NCBI RefSeq assembly: GCF_011751765.2 | Contig: NZ_CP061169.1 | Span: forward strand, 2,728,001-2,792,000 | Origin: Paramicrobacterium chengjingii | GTDB taxonomy: Bacteria; Actinomycetota; Actinomycetes; Actinomycetales; Microbacteriaceae | Length of the DNA: 64,000 nucleotides | Direction: 5' to 3' | In this document: one piece after another, positions 52,396-61,645 of the stretch | Position numbering within the stretch: the stretch's first letter is position 1 | Layout of the letters: each line of letters starts with the position of its first letter | Notes under the pieces: model-generated | What the model was told of the DNA's origin: nothing | The model's input: the letters and a program-made list of their open reading frames with translations, nothing else | Databases searched by the model: none | Translations under genes and position numbers: made by a program

Positions 52396-52411
52396 CTGCT
52401 CAGAGCGGATC
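52396..52411 (-). promoter_or_regulatory. Operator copy upstream of the XRE regulator
   Basis: Minus strand reads GATCCGCTCTGAGCAG; the clpP1 array has GATCTGCTCTGAGCAG at 50680-50695, one difference in 16. It lies 42-57 bases before the regulator's ATG. The plus-strand core TGCTCAGAGCG differs at one position from the ClgR motif CGCYNANRGCG as I recall it, and the layout TCTGC-N5-GC fits the PopR box. Confidence 0.7.
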
Positions 52412-52412
52412 G

Positions 52413-53018
52413 CTACTGCCCGGCCCGGCCCGCGTCTGTAACGCTCACGTCTGTGCGGTGAAAGTTTGCGAACGAGCGGGATGCCGTCGGGCCGCGCTGT
52501 CCCTGATACCGCGAGCCGTATTCCGACGATCCGTATGGGCGTTCGGTCGGGGACGTGAGTCTGAAGAAGCAGAGCTGCCCGATCTTCATGCCTGGCCACA
52601 GCTTGATGGGCAATGTCGCAACATTGCTGAGCTCCAGCGTGACGTGGCCAGAGAACCCGGGGTCGATGAACCCTGCCGTCGAGTGTGTGAGCAGGCCGAG
52701 CCTGCCGAGCGAGCTCTTACCCTCGAGGCGCGCAGCGGCGTCATCGGGCAGTGACACCCGCTCGTAGGTTGAGCCGAGCACAAACTCCCCGGGGTGCAGA
52801 ATGAACGACTCGTTCGGCTCCACCTCGATCAGTCGCGTCAGCTCCGGCTGATCCTGCGATGGGTCGATGAATGGGTACTTGTGGTTATCGAACAAGCGAA
52901 AGAACCGGTCGAGGCGCACGTCAACGCTCGAGGGCTGAACCATGTCAACGTCATATGGATCGAGCCCGATGCGTGAAGCGGCCAGCTCTGCTTTGATGTC
53001 GCGATCTGAGAGAAGCAC
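52413..53018 (-). CDS. dcd: dCTP deaminase
   Basis: 201 aa. Deaminates dCTP to dUTP; some actinobacterial enzymes also hydrolyse it to dUMP. Trimeric dUTPase-like fold: [60 protein letters not shown] and [13 protein letters not shown] with the catalytic Glu, [19 protein letters not shown] near the C-terminal substrate-closing arm. Divergent from the tRNA-Gly gene. Confidence 0.96.
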   Translation of the reverse strand: MLLSDRDIKAELAASRIGLDPYDVDMVQPSSVDVRLDRFFRLFDNHKYPFIDPSQDQPELTRLIEVEPNESFILHPGEFVLGSTYERVSLPDDAAARLEGKSSLGRLGLLTHSTAGFIDPGFSGHVTLELSNVATLPIKLWPGMKIGQLCFFRLTSPTERPYGSSEYGSRYQGQRGPTASRSFANFHRTDVSVTDAGRAGQ

Positions 53019-53074
53019 GTTGTCAGTGTATCCGTCAGAACTTGCTAGTATGTCGAGGTGCCCTCGAGCACTCT

Positions 53075-53145
53075 GCGGATGTAGTTCAATGGTAGAACTT
53101 CAGCTTCCCAAGCTGATAGCGCGGGTTCGATTCCCGTCATCCGCT
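53075..53145 (+). tRNA. tRNA-Gly(CCC)
   Basis: Full cloverleaf: acceptor GCGGATG pairs with CATCCGC (53138-53144), D-arm GTTCAATGGTAGAAC, anticodon stem TCAGC/GCTGA with loop TTCCCAA (anticodon CCC), T-arm GCGGG-TTCGATT-CCCGT. The 3' CCA is encoded (53146-53148). A TAGTAT -10 lies at 53046-53051. The gene marks the left edge of a lower-GC block, the common location of integrated islands. Confidence 0.97.
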
Positions 53146-53172
53146 CCAGTTATGCACACACGCAGCACGTTC

Positions 53173-54489
53173 TTACACCGAACACCATCTGAGCGCCGTT
53201 CGTGCCATTGTGCGAGCTGCGATTGGGATGAGTTCAAGATCGACTGACTCGTCGGCTGCGTGTGCACATAGAAGATCGCCAGGCCCACTGACTACGGCCG
53301 GGATCCCCTGCGCCTCATAAAACGAGGCGTCCGACTGTGCTCCGGCTGGTATGACACCTGCATCCAGGTAGTCTTGCCCGGCGACCGAGTTCCGGGCCGC
53401 AAGAGCGGTGCGTACGAAGTCGGCACCCGGGTCGCTGAACGCAGGTGGCCACGACGCATACCATTCGAACTCTGGAGGATGCTCGCGCAGCCACGGGTCT
53501 AGCGCGCATGCCGCGTGAATATGCTGCTCCACTTCGGCCTTGATCTGTTCAAATGCGTCGCCAGGCGGAAACGACAATAGATAGTCGAACCGGGCACGAT
53601 CGGGGAAGTAGGGCGCAGCTTCGATACCTACGTCTGCTTTGAGCACGCCCGGATGAATGATAAATGCACCGGGCAGGAACTGAGGATGTGCTTTTGAGAT
53701 TCCCCACTGTTCCTCGAGTTGTCGCATCGCGTTGTATACGTATACACCCTTGTCGATTGCATTCACTCCGATGGAGTCTCCGCCTCCCCCCGGTCGAATG
53801 GCCAGATTGCGGGACGCCCAGTGTGCTGATTTGCCGCGCACCGTAACGGAGAAGAGCGCGTTACCAGGTGCGGTGTTGGACATCTGCAATAAGTTCCCTG
53901 AGCTCGTGGGCTCAGGGACAAAGGCGGCGTCAACTTGGTATCCGGCGTTGAGTACAGCCGTTGTGCCAATCTCGTGGCTCATAGTTTCTTCGCCAACTAC
54001 GGAGTGGATATGTAGGTCTCCGTCAAGTCGTACGCCGACTTCAGCGAGCGCTTTAACCGCGAGCCACATTGCCGCGTGCCCAGCCTTCATGTCGGTCGCC
54101 CCCAGCCCGAATAAACGGTTTCCCTCGCGCACTGCTGTCCATGGATCGACAAATCGGCCTTCCTGAGGAGCGACAGTATCTATGTGCCCGTTGAACGCTA
54201 GGGAACGTCCTTGGCCGGCACCTCGCAGAATAGCAACGAGGTTGGCACGACCTTCCTCTATCTCGACGTAGTCGATATGCATGCCTAGGTCACGAAGGTG
54301 AGTTGCGAATAGTTTGTTTGCTCGCGACTCTCCTCCGATGTGATCAGTTTTATTCACACCTGGCTGCTCAGGGTTGACACTTGGAACGGCAACGAGCTCT
54401 TCTAGGAGGGTTTCCGCTCGTCCACTAAAGCGAGAGATTGTCGCATCGATCGCGTTCTCAATCTTTTCAAGATCTGGTTGCGTCGTCAC
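53173..54489 (-). CDS. M20-family amidohydrolase/peptidase (ArgE/DapE type)
   Basis: 438 aa. Di-zinc hydrolase: LAFNGHIDTVAPQEG supplies the first His-x-Asp, LGATDMKAGHAAMW the bridging Asp, HIHSVVGEETMSHEIGT the catalytic Glu pair, and the last ligand His in GDLLCAHAADESVDLELI. It cleaves an amide or peptide bond of a small N-acyl or dipeptide substrate in the cytoplasm. Start shares one base with the stop of the ABC ATPase gene (TGATG), so it is the distal gene of the FrcBCA-like operon and probably acts on the imported compound. Confidence 0.9.
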   Translation of the reverse strand: MTTQPDLEKIENAIDATISRFSGRAETLLEELVAVPSVNPEQPGVNKTDHIGGESRANKLFATHLRDLGMHIDYVEIEEGRANLVAILRGAGQGRSLAFNGHIDTVAPQEGRFVDPWTAVREGNRLFGLGATDMKAGHAAMWLAVKALAEVGVRLDGDLHIHSVVGEETMSHEIGTTAVLNAGYQVDAAFVPEPTSSGNLLQMSNTAPGNALFSVTVRGKSAHWASRNLAIRPGGGGDSIGVNAIDKGVYVYNAMRQLEEQWGISKAHPQFLPGAFIIHPGVLKADVGIEAAPYFPDRARFDYLLSFPPGDAFEQIKAEVEQHIHAACALDPWLREHPPEFEWYASWPPAFSDPGADFVRTALAARNSVAGQDYLDAGVIPAGAQSDASFYEAQGIPAVVSGPGDLLCAHAADESVDLELIPIAARTMARTALRWCSV

Positions 54490-55244
54490 TATGAAGCCTC
54501 CTCGAGCCCGGTAATTGCCTTAACGAGAGAATCCGCTGTGAACTGAGATGTTGGCGCGTTCGCTACTACTCGGCCAAGACGCAGGACGACAGTTCTGTCA
54601 CTTACCTCGAGGACGTGTGGCAAAGTATGCGAGATGAAGATGACGCCCAGACCGTTGGCCTTTGCCTTGAGGATCACCTCGAGTACTTCCGTTGACTGCT
54701 TTGCGCCGAGGTGGTTGGTTGGCTCGTCAAGAATAATGACTCGGCCTGCCCATGCAATTGCTCGGCCGATAGCGACAGCCTGCCTTTGTCCGCCAGAAAG
54801 CTTTGATACAGATCGTGCTGAGGCTGGAACGGCGATTCCTGCGTTCTGCAGGTCTCTGTGAGCTTGCTCATCCATCTTCTTTTTCGCAAGGAATCCCAGC
54901 TTCCCTCTCAGGCCAGGGGCCTTCAGCTCACGCCCTAGGAAGACGTTTGCGCTCACTGAGAGGTGCGGCGCTAAGCTCGAGTCTTGGTACAAGGTCTCAA
55001 TTCCTCTATGGAGCGCGTCTTGCGGTGAAGACCACTCCACTTCCTCTCCATCCAAATACATCTGCCCAGAATCTGGCTTGTGCGCGCCGGATAGTGCTTT
55101 CACGAGTGTGGACTTTCCCGCACCGTTGTCTCCGACCAGCGCTACGACCTCCCCCGCTTCGACACCAAAATCAACACCATCGAGAGCTACAACGCTCCCG
55201 TATCGTTTGCTTGCTCCGCGTACTTCGTACAAATTGTTGCTCAT
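54489..55244 (-). CDS. Single-domain ABC ATPase of a CUT2 sugar importer (FrcA-like)
   Basis: 251 aa. Walker A VALVGDNGAGKSTLVKALSG, signature KLSGGQRQAVAIGRA, Walker B VIILDEPTNHLGAKQS. Typical ribose-type ATPases (RbsA) are twice as long with two domains; the single-domain form matches the fructose importer FrcA. Encoded between the permease (11-base gap) and the M20 hydrolase. Confidence 0.93.
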   Translation of the reverse strand: MSNNLYEVRGASKRYGSVVALDGVDFGVEAGEVVALVGDNGAGKSTLVKALSGAHKPDSGQMYLDGEEVEWSSPQDALHRGIETLYQDSSLAPHLSVSANVFLGRELKAPGLRGKLGFLAKKKMDEQAHRDLQNAGIAVPASARSVSKLSGGQRQAVAIGRAIAWAGRVIILDEPTNHLGAKQSTEVLEVILKAKANGLGVIFISHTLPHVLEVSDRTVVLRLGRVVANAPTSQFTADSLVKAITGLEEAS

Positions 55245-55255
55245 GTTCGTAACCT

Positions 55256-56299
55256 CTAGACAGTTGATCGATTGCGGCCGATACCTTGAACTGCTACCGC
55301 GAATGCGATGAGAATTCCTACGACGATCTGCTGCGCATTCGGCTCGACCCCGATGAGGATGAGGCCGCTCAACACACTTGCGGTAATCAATGCGCCCAGA
55401 ATTGTTCCGGTGATTCTTCCCACGCCGCCGAATAGGCTGACTCCGCCAATCACGGCTGCCGCGATCGCTTGGAGTTCGCCTCCGCGTCCTGAAGATGGTG
55501 AGCCTGATCCGAGTCGGAAGTACACGAATAGACCAGCCAGCGATGCGAGTATCCCGCCAATCACGTAGACCTTGACGAGGTGCTTGTCGACGTTGATGCC
55601 TGCCACGCGTGCTGCAAAACGGTTTGAGCCGATTGCGTATGAGTGGCGGCCGAACTGGGTACGCGAAAGAACCAGCCAGGCGATCAGCAGCACAACAATT
55701 ACGACAATCAACGGAACCGTGAGGACACCAAAAAACCTAGTGTTTCCTATAGAGATAAGTTCCCGGGGTGCGCCCGCGATTTGCACACCGCCCGTAACTA
55801 CGAGCGTGGTGCCTGTGCAAACGCCCATCATCGCGAGGGTCGCGATGAATGGCGCTAGTTTGACACGCGTGATAAGGAAAGCGTTGATACCGCCAACGAG
55901 GGCGCCAACAAGGATGGCCGTGCCAACGCCGGCCAAGATGCTGGCGGTGGGAGAAGCACCGCTTTCGTTTGCCCACCGCACTGCTAGGGCTGCAGAGACT
56001 CCGCTGAGCCCAAGCAAAGCACCTACCGAAAGGTCAATTCCACCGGTCAGCATGATGAAAGTTTGTGCAGTCGCCATCAGCATTACTGGACCAAAGTCCT
56101 GGAGGACGTTGCTAAACGCGGCGGCGGAGAAAAACCTTGGATTGATGATGGTGAACACCAACACCATCACGATGAATACGCCTATCAAGAGAGTTTCTTG
56201 CTTCGACCCAAGATTCTTCAGCCGTTCGATACCAGCATCCGAGGTTGTCTGACCGTTTCCTGCCATCGGTCCTTTCCCCTCCGTCTTCAGGTTCGTCAT
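55256..56299 (-). CDS. CUT2 sugar ABC transporter permease (RbsC/FrcC-like)
   Basis: 347 aa. Eight to ten transmembrane helices, with the BPD_transp_2 features: LMATAQTFIMLTGGIDLSVG (the GGIDLSVG motif), GVNAFLITRVKLAPFIATLA-like GGINAFLITRVKLAPFIATL and GRGGELQAIAAAVIGGVSLF. Start overlaps the binding-protein stop by 4 bases. Carries a small sugar or sugar conjugate across the membrane. Confidence 0.94.
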   Translation of the reverse strand: MTNLKTEGKGPMAGNGQTTSDAGIERLKNLGSKQETLLIGVFIVMVLVFTIINPRFFSAAAFSNVLQDFGPVMLMATAQTFIMLTGGIDLSVGALLGLSGVSAALAVRWANESGASPTASILAGVGTAILVGALVGGINAFLITRVKLAPFIATLAMMGVCTGTTLVVTGGVQIAGAPRELISIGNTRFFGVLTVPLIVVIVVLLIAWLVLSRTQFGRHSYAIGSNRFAARVAGINVDKHLVKVYVIGGILASLAGLFVYFRLGSGSPSSGRGGELQAIAAAVIGGVSLFGGVGRITGTILGALITASVLSGLILIGVEPNAQQIVVGILIAFAVAVQGIGRNRSTV

Positions 56300-57276
56300 T
56301 CTGCGTACTGATATTTCTTGGTCTCACCAAGGTTGTCCCGGTTGATGACGACGTTCGGAATCACAACTTCTCGTTCAATATCTTCTTTTCCCTCACCAGT
56401 AACTTGTGCGTAGGCGTACTGAAGAGCCAGTCGCGCTTCCTCGGCGGGGTCCTGCGCGATCAAAGCCGACACAACGCCTTCTTCAAGGTCCTGGACCTGG
56501 TTCGAATAAGCGTCATAGCAAATCAGGTTGACGTCGTCAGTGGCTTTGGCACTCCGAAGCGCAGCTGCCGCACCTGTGCAAGATGTCCCATCAACAGCAA
56601 ACACACCTTCAAGGTCAGAGTACTCAAGCAGAGTGGTGTTCAAAATGGTCGTCGCCTTTGCCGGTTCACTGTAGGCATATTGCACGGGAAGGACGTTCAA
56701 ACCGTCGTACGCGCTATCAACTGCGTCCTGAAAGCCCTCGACGCGCTGGGTCCCAGTTGTGTTCGTAGGAGAGGCGGAGATCACGAGCACTTTACCGTCG
56801 CCGTCTAATTGGGAACTCATCTCTTCCGCGGCTCGCTCGCCCCCATCGTGGTTGTCCCCAGTGATATGCGACACCAACGTACTGGTATCACTCACCGTCG
56901 TATCAACAGTCACCACTGGAATGTCCATGGATGCTGCCTTGTCGACACTTGGCTGGAGCGCATCTGCATCGGTCGGAACAAGCACCAAGGCATCAACACC
57001 TTGTGTGAGAGCAGAATCGACGAAGGGGAGCTGCGACTCGGGGGAATATTCGTCAGAAGCGCCTTGCCAAATCAGCTCGATTCCGAGTTTTTTCGCCTCG
57101 TCCTTCGCCGCGATTTCCATCGCGCGAAAGAACGGATCCGACGCAATACCTGGAACGAAAGCAATCTTGACCTCGTCCTCCGAACCCCCGGGATCGCCCG
57201 AGGAACATGCGCTAAGCACTAGTCCCAGACTTACAGCCCCTGCCGCCGCCGCTATCACCGGTCGCGTCTTTGCCAT
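56296..57276 (-). CDS. Periplasmic-binding-like sugar lipoprotein (RbsB/FrcB-like)
   Basis: 326 aa from ATG 57276 behind AAAGGAG. Signal peptide with lipobox LSAC (Cys24). Family-1 (type I) binding fold: KIAFVPGIASDPFFRAMEIA, LVLVPTDADALQPSVDKAAS, IPVVTVDTTVSDTSTLVSHI, TGTQRVEGFQDAVDS. Delivers the ligand to the FrcC-like permease. First gene of a four-gene operon ending with the M20 hydrolase. Confidence 0.93.
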   Translation of the reverse strand: MAKTRPVIAAAAGAVSLGLVLSACSSGDPGGSEDEVKIAFVPGIASDPFFRAMEIAAKDEAKKLGIELIWQGASDEYSPESQLPFVDSALTQGVDALVLVPTDADALQPSVDKAASMDIPVVTVDTTVSDTSTLVSHITGDNHDGGERAAEEMSSQLDGDGKVLVISASPTNTTGTQRVEGFQDAVDSAYDGLNVLPVQYAYSEPAKATTILNTTLLEYSDLEGVFAVDGTSCTGAAAALRSAKATDDVNLICYDAYSNQVQDLEEGVVSALIAQDPAEEARLALQYAYAQVTGEGKEDIEREVVIPNVVINRDNLGETKKYQYAE

Positions 57277-57679
57277 ATCGCTCAGCTCCTTTGCTATTTG
57301 ATTCGCACCTATTGCAAACCAAAAGTCGACTTGTCCGACCACTATGCCATAGATATAGACAAGCTGGCTAGCTGTCAGTCAATCGTTACCATCGTGTATC
57401 CAAGTCGATATTCGCTTGGGTACGCCCAGTGGCATCTCGCCACGATGCAGGCAAACTTCAGTGGCACTGATCGCTACGGGCTACCGATCATTGCTGATTA
57501 TTGCTGATTATTCTCAGCAGGCAGGTTTTGGCGGCGTCCTCCTATCTGCCAAGTTCGCGGCATGGGTAGCGAAGCGCCCAGAACCACGCGAAAAGCACAA
57601 TCTTGGTCATGCTTCTGTGCGCTGGGGACTTGCGCAGGTTATGGCGGAGCTGCCCGTTTCGTTCGCGATGGGCTGCGAT
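57277..57679. other. 403-bp spacer between the two sugar-uptake operons
   Basis: Holds the promoter of the FrcB-like gene (minus strand) and two copies of TTGCTGATTA at 57491-57510. Bases 57525-57679 look denser in GC and could be decayed coding DNA, but no frame resembles a known protein. No RNA gene recognised. Confidence 0.4.
57354..57382 (-). promoter_or_regulatory. Candidate promoter of the FrcBCA-like operon
   Basis: Minus strand TTGACT (complement of 57377-57382), 17-bp spacer, TCTATA (complement of 57354-57359). The spacer contains the palindrome GCTAGC. Good -35, poor -10; 78 bases before the ATG at 57276. Confidence 0.35.
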
Positions 57680-58471
57680 CTACGGATCTTGCGGGAACCC
57701 ACCCCTGTGCTGGCATGTCTTTGCTGCCACCGCAGCACCTGCGCGCATACAGTCAAGTACAGATTTTCCTTGAGCCCGCGCAGCCACGAATCCGGCAATG
57801 TAACTGTCGCCAGCTCCTGTTGTGTCGACGACGGCCGGAATCTCGACTGCGGGAACGCTGAACCAGTCCCGCCCATCGAACGCAATACTTCCATCCGCGC
57901 CGCGAGTGACGATCGCTAGTTGCGCCCCACCATCTATCGCTTCCCGAGCCATAGTATGCGCCTCTGCGGATTCCTCACCTGCAGAACAGAACGCAACGTC
58001 CAAGTGCTCAAAGCCTTCACTTACGGCACAGTCCTGACTGATCTGCACACCTCGGCTCGCTAACTCGTTGCGAATGCGTGATGCAAACGGACTCATTCCA
58101 ATATGCACAAACGCACGCGTTGCTATGTCATCGAGGTCATCGGCGCTCGGCATGTAAGTTGCGCTCACCTCAAAGTTGTCCTGCGCGATTATGCGATCGC
58201 CGCTGGGCTCGACACGTATGAGCGTCGTGGACGTTTTACCGGGGAGCTCAGTGAGCCCGTCGGTGTTGACCTTGTTCTTCGCCAAAGCCTCCCTCACGCG
58301 GAAGCCGAGGTCATCAGACCCGACTGCGCCGTAGTATCCCGCACGGGCACCCATGAGACTCCATTGAACAGCCGTATTGAGCGCGTTTCCCCCGATAAAG
58401 CTCTCGTCATCGGCTCCATAGTAAATATCAACGGTGTTATCGCCCACTGCCGCAAGTGATAAGTTGTTCAT
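57680..58471 (-). CDS. PfkB-family sugar kinase, FrlD (fructosamine 6-kinase)-like
   Basis: 263 aa. Ribokinase fold: MNNLSLAAVGDNTVDIYYGA, PfkB signature 1 FIGGNALNTAVQWSLMGARA, signature 2 VDTTGAGDSYIAGFVAARAQ with catalytic Asp. Short for the family and opening in the manner of fructoselysine 6-kinase. The preceding genes in the operon are binding protein, permease, permease, so the order equals frlO-frlN-frlM-frlD of Bacillus subtilis. Predicted to phosphorylate an imported fructosyl-amino acid at O6. The frlB-type deglycase is not in the window. Overlaps the upstream permease by 4 bases. Confidence 0.85.
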   Translation of the reverse strand: MNNLSLAAVGDNTVDIYYGADDESFIGGNALNTAVQWSLMGARAGYYGAVGSDDLGFRVREALAKNKVNTDGLTELPGKTSTTLIRVEPSGDRIIAQDNFEVSATYMPSADDLDDIATRAFVHIGMSPFASRIRNELASRGVQISQDCAVSEGFEHLDVAFCSAGEESAEAHTMAREAIDGGAQLAIVTRGADGSIAFDGRDWFSVPAVEIPAVVDTTGAGDSYIAGFVAARAQGKSVLDCMRAGAAVAAKTCQHRGGFPQDP

Positions 58472-59301
58472 TTTCCTACTCCCTCTGCGAGACCTCGAAT
58501 AAAGAAACGTTGGCCCAGTATGAAGAGAATGATCATGGGCACCGCCGCGATCGCCATTCCCGCGAACACAGCAGGGAAGTCGGTTGTTGCACGCGAAGAA
58601 AGATTAGCGAGCCCAACCGGTAGCGTCTTGAGTGAATCATCTCCGACAAATACGAGCGCGAATAGGAATTCGTTCCAAGCGAATATCACGTGCAAGATAA
58701 CGGCAGAAGCCATAATCGGCTTTGACATGGGCAAGATGACGCGCCAAAAAATCTGACGAGTCTTTGCTCCGTCAATGATGGCTGCCTCATCGACCTCTCG
58801 CGGCAGACCGACCATGTATGACCTGATCAGGAAGGTCGTAAACGGAATCCGAAACGCCGTGTAGAGAAGAATAAGCGCCCAATAGGTGTTGTAAATTCCC
58901 CAAGACTGCATCAGTTTGACGAGTGGGACCAGCGCTACTGCCGGCGCGAGCATCAACCCTCCCACAATGAGCAGAAGAAAGATCCGGCTAAAGGGTATCT
59001 CGATTCGTGAAAGTCCAAACGCTGCCCAAGCGCTCACTAGCGTTGTCAAGAAAACGCTGACTACCGTGACGAGCGCGCTGTTGAAGAAGTACTGGCCGAC
59101 TCCTCGATCCCATGCGCGCGCGTAGCTTCCAAAATCGAGCGCCTGTGGCATCGCAAATGGGCTGCTGAGAATCTCATCATTCGTCTTAAGCGAGCTGATC
59201 CCCATCCATAACAATGGGTAGAGCACCACTATTGCGAGCCCAACGAGAAGTCCCAATAATAGTAGCTTTCCTGCGATCCGGAAAAGCCCGCTCGTCGTCA
59301 C
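58468..59301 (-). CDS. CUT1 sugar ABC permease (MalG/FrlM-like)
   Basis: 277 aa from GTG 59301, which overlaps the upstream permease stop by 4 bases (GTGA); AAAGGAGAG precedes. Six transmembrane helices; EAA loop REVDEAAIIDGAKTRQIFWR. C-terminal cytoplasmic end FFIRGLAEGVGK, where the ATPase docks. No ATPase gene in the operon, as in the Bacillus frl operon, which uses the shared MsmX. Confidence 0.92.
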   Translation of the reverse strand: MTTSGLFRIAGKLLLLGLLVGLAIVVLYPLLWMGISSLKTNDEILSSPFAMPQALDFGSYARAWDRGVGQYFFNSALVTVVSVFLTTLVSAWAAFGLSRIEIPFSRIFLLLIVGGLMLAPAVALVPLVKLMQSWGIYNTYWALILLYTAFRIPFTTFLIRSYMVGLPREVDEAAIIDGAKTRQIFWRVILPMSKPIMASAVILHVIFAWNEFLFALVFVGDDSLKTLPVGLANLSSRATTDFPAVFAGMAIAAVPMIILFILGQRFFIRGLAEGVGK

Positions 59302-60179
59302 CAATGGACTCTCCTTTTCTCCGTGTACCGTAGTTGAAATATCGCAAGTATGACCGTCACGATGAAGATGACAACGGCGATGGCCGCCGCGTAACCGAAG
59401 TCGTTCTTGATGAAGCCACTGACGTATAGCCAAGTTCCGAGCAGTTGAGTTGAGTTATCGGGACCTCCCGAGGTGGTCACCATCACTTCGTTGAAGACTT
59501 GGAACGCCTGCGAGACTGTCACGATCATGAGCAGCCCCGTCATCTCGCTGACGAGTGGCATCGTGACAGAGAATAGTCGGCGCGCCGGCCCAATCCCGTC
59601 GAGGGCAGCCGCTTCGTAGTACTCGCGCGGAATCCTTTGCATTGCGACCGCAAACAACAATGTTGTGTAACCGAAGCCTTGCCACTGACTCATCATGATG
59701 ATGGCGACCATCGCCGTGTCAGAATTACCCAGCCAAGCGTGCTGTAGCGATTCCAGCCCCACCGCCCCGAGCATTCCGTTCAGCAAACCGCCGGATGGGT
59801 GGTAGATGAAATAGAAAAGAAGGCCGGTGACGGTAAGCGAGATCGCAGACGGCATAAAGTAGATCGATCGCAGAATCGACTTGAACCGCTCGTTTCGCAG
59901 TCCTTCAATAGTCGCTGCGAGCGCAAGCGCAAAAAACACTTGAACGATTACCGAGATGACCGCATAAAGCGTGTTGTTTCCAAACGCTATCCAGAAAACG
60001 CGGTCATTCGCCATCTTTACGTAGTTCTGCAACCCCACGAAAGTCTGCGTTCCAGCAAAGATATTTGATTCTTCTACGCTGTACCGAAAATTCAGAATCA
60101 GCGGATAATAGACGAAGAGTAGGAGCCCCACGATGGCGGGTGCGATCCAAACTAGCCCTCTCTTTGAGACACGTTGCAT
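59298..60179 (-). CDS. CUT1 sugar ABC permease (MalF/FrlN-like)
   Basis: 293 aa from ATG 60179 with GAGG at -10; a TTG four codons upstream is possible. Six transmembrane helices (GLVWIAPAIVGLLLFVYYPL first); EAA loop REYYEAAALDGIGPARRLFS. Partner of the MalG-like permease, 77 bases after the binding-protein gene. Confidence 0.92.
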   Translation of the reverse strand: MQRVSKRGLVWIAPAIVGLLLFVYYPLILNFRYSVEESNIFAGTQTFVGLQNYVKMANDRVFWIAFGNNTLYAVISVIVQVFFALALAATIEGLRNERFKSILRSIYFMPSAISLTVTGLLFYFIYHPSGGLLNGMLGAVGLESLQHAWLGNSDTAMVAIIMMSQWQGFGYTTLLFAVAMQRIPREYYEAAALDGIGPARRLFSVTMPLVSEMTGLLMIVTVSQAFQVFNEVMVTTSGGPDNSTQLLGTWLYVSGFIKNDFGYAAAIAVVIFIVTVILAIFQLRYTEKRRVHW

Positions 60180-60256
60180 GAATAACCTCAAATAGTTTCC
60201 GAGGGCGCACGACTCGGTTAAGCCGTGCGCCCGCCCGTTGAAGGTGTGTCTACTAG

Positions 60257-61579
60257 CTAGCTGGCAGTGCTATCCGAGGCCTTCTTGACGTCCGACATCA
60301 CTTGTTCAGGTGATTTATTCCCACTTATGAGTCCTTGCACGCCTGAAAGATAAGCCTGCGCGACATCGGGTACTGTCACAGTGTCAAGCCAAACTGCGAG
60401 ACTCGAAGCCTCGTCCACCTGCTTCACACTTTCCTCCAACTGAGGAGTCACATCAGTCTCGGCTAAGCCATCTTTCGTTGCACTCGGGAATCCGATTGTC
60501 TCGTACAATGCAGCAGCGTTCTGCTTGTTTGTGGCGAACTCCATGAAGTCCACCGCGAGTGGCAAGTTCTCAGCGTTTGGGTTTACCAGGAAACCATCCG
60601 GCGCACCGGTGAGCGACCCTTGGTCGCCCTTGGCATCTTCTGGAACGGGGAGCTTGAAGACACCATAGCCGTCCTCCTCGGCGGCGCTACCTTCTGGCGT
60701 GGTAGCCGCAAACTCCACGTTCTCAACGTAGAACATAGCTACATCGCCGTCGCCGAAACGGTTGCGCTCAGAGTAGTAATCGGACCCGTTAGCCTGTTCC
60801 TGAGTGTCTGTGCAGTTCGTCAAGATCTCCTGGAACTGTTCCAGTGCTTTGACGTAGCCTGGATCTTCGAATTTGGCTGTAGCCGGTTCATAGTCTGCGC
60901 TGAGCGTCTCGGCAGGCACGTTGTAGCTGTTAAGCGATGTGATGAAGTGGATGGCAGGCCAGCCGTCTTTATTGCCAAACGACATGGGAGTGACCCCCTT
61001 ATCCGTGAGATCATCACAAGCTTGAATAAGTTCCTCATGGTTCCCAGGAACATCAACTCCAGACTCCGCGAACAATTTCTCGTTGTACAGCATGAACTTT
61101 GCATCCAGTGCAAGCGGGACACCGTAGTAGGAACCGTCGTCGCTGAACGTGTCTAGAGCCGCTTCGTTAAACGTGCCTCCCCATTCCGTGCTCGGGGCAA
61201 TAACGTCCGAGAGATCAAGAGCGAGGCCGTTGTCGAAGAACTGCGCAGCGTATTCACCGGGCCAAGAGAAATACACATCAGGAACGCTCTGAGAGGCGAC
61301 AAGTGTCTTGATCTTGTCCTTGTAACCCTGATCAGATTCCTGCTGCAGATCGATTGTCACGCCTTCGTGCTTTGCCTCGTAGTCTTTTGCGACTTGTTCA
61401 AAGAAAGCTGCATTCTCACCTGCGTAGCGGGTAATGACGCTTACCGAACCGTTGTAATCGACATCCGTTAGGTCTACATCACTTCCCGGAGCGGAGTCAG
61501 TGCTGCCTCCGGCTGTACATCCCACGAGAGCGACCGCAACGGCACTCCCGAGCGCAATTGCGCTTAGCCTCTTGCTCAA
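60257..61579 (-). CDS. Family-1 solute-binding lipoprotein (FrlO-like position)
   Basis: 440 aa. Signal peptide with lipobox LVGC, Cys21. VSVITRYAGENAAFFEQVAK, EAKHEGVTIDLQQESDQGYK, VYFSWPGEYAAQFFDNGLAL and LDAKFMLYNEKLFAESGVDV are typical of family-1 (MalE-like) binding proteins. First gene of the four-gene uptake-kinase operon; ligand predicted as a fructosyl-amino acid or similar glycoside from the kinase partner. Confidence 0.92.
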   Translation of the reverse strand: MSKRLSAIALGSAVAVALVGCTAGGSTDSAPGSDVDLTDVDYNGSVSVITRYAGENAAFFEQVAKDYEAKHEGVTIDLQQESDQGYKDKIKTLVASQSVPDVYFSWPGEYAAQFFDNGLALDLSDVIAPSTEWGGTFNEAALDTFSDDGSYYGVPLALDAKFMLYNEKLFAESGVDVPGNHEELIQACDDLTDKGVTPMSFGNKDGWPAIHFITSLNSYNVPAETLSADYEPATAKFEDPGYVKALEQFQEILTNCTDTQEQANGSDYYSERNRFGDGDVAMFYVENVEFAATTPEGSAAEEDGYGVFKLPVPEDAKGDQGSLTGAPDGFLVNPNAENLPLAVDFMEFATNKQNAAALYETIGFPSATKDGLAETDVTPQLEESVKQVDEASSLAVWLDTVTVPDVAQAYLSGVQGLISGNKSPEQVMSDVKKASDSTAS

Positions 61580-61645
61580 TTTGATCCTCCAAGCTCGCGT
61601 CTTCGCGAATCAGGTGCTGTGTCACAGAAACATCATAGACCTTGC

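Noticed and set aside
57416..57919. 167-codon plus-strand frame in the spacer and kinase region
   Set aside because: The second half is antisense to the PfkB kinase and the first half resembles nothing known; no ribosome binding site.
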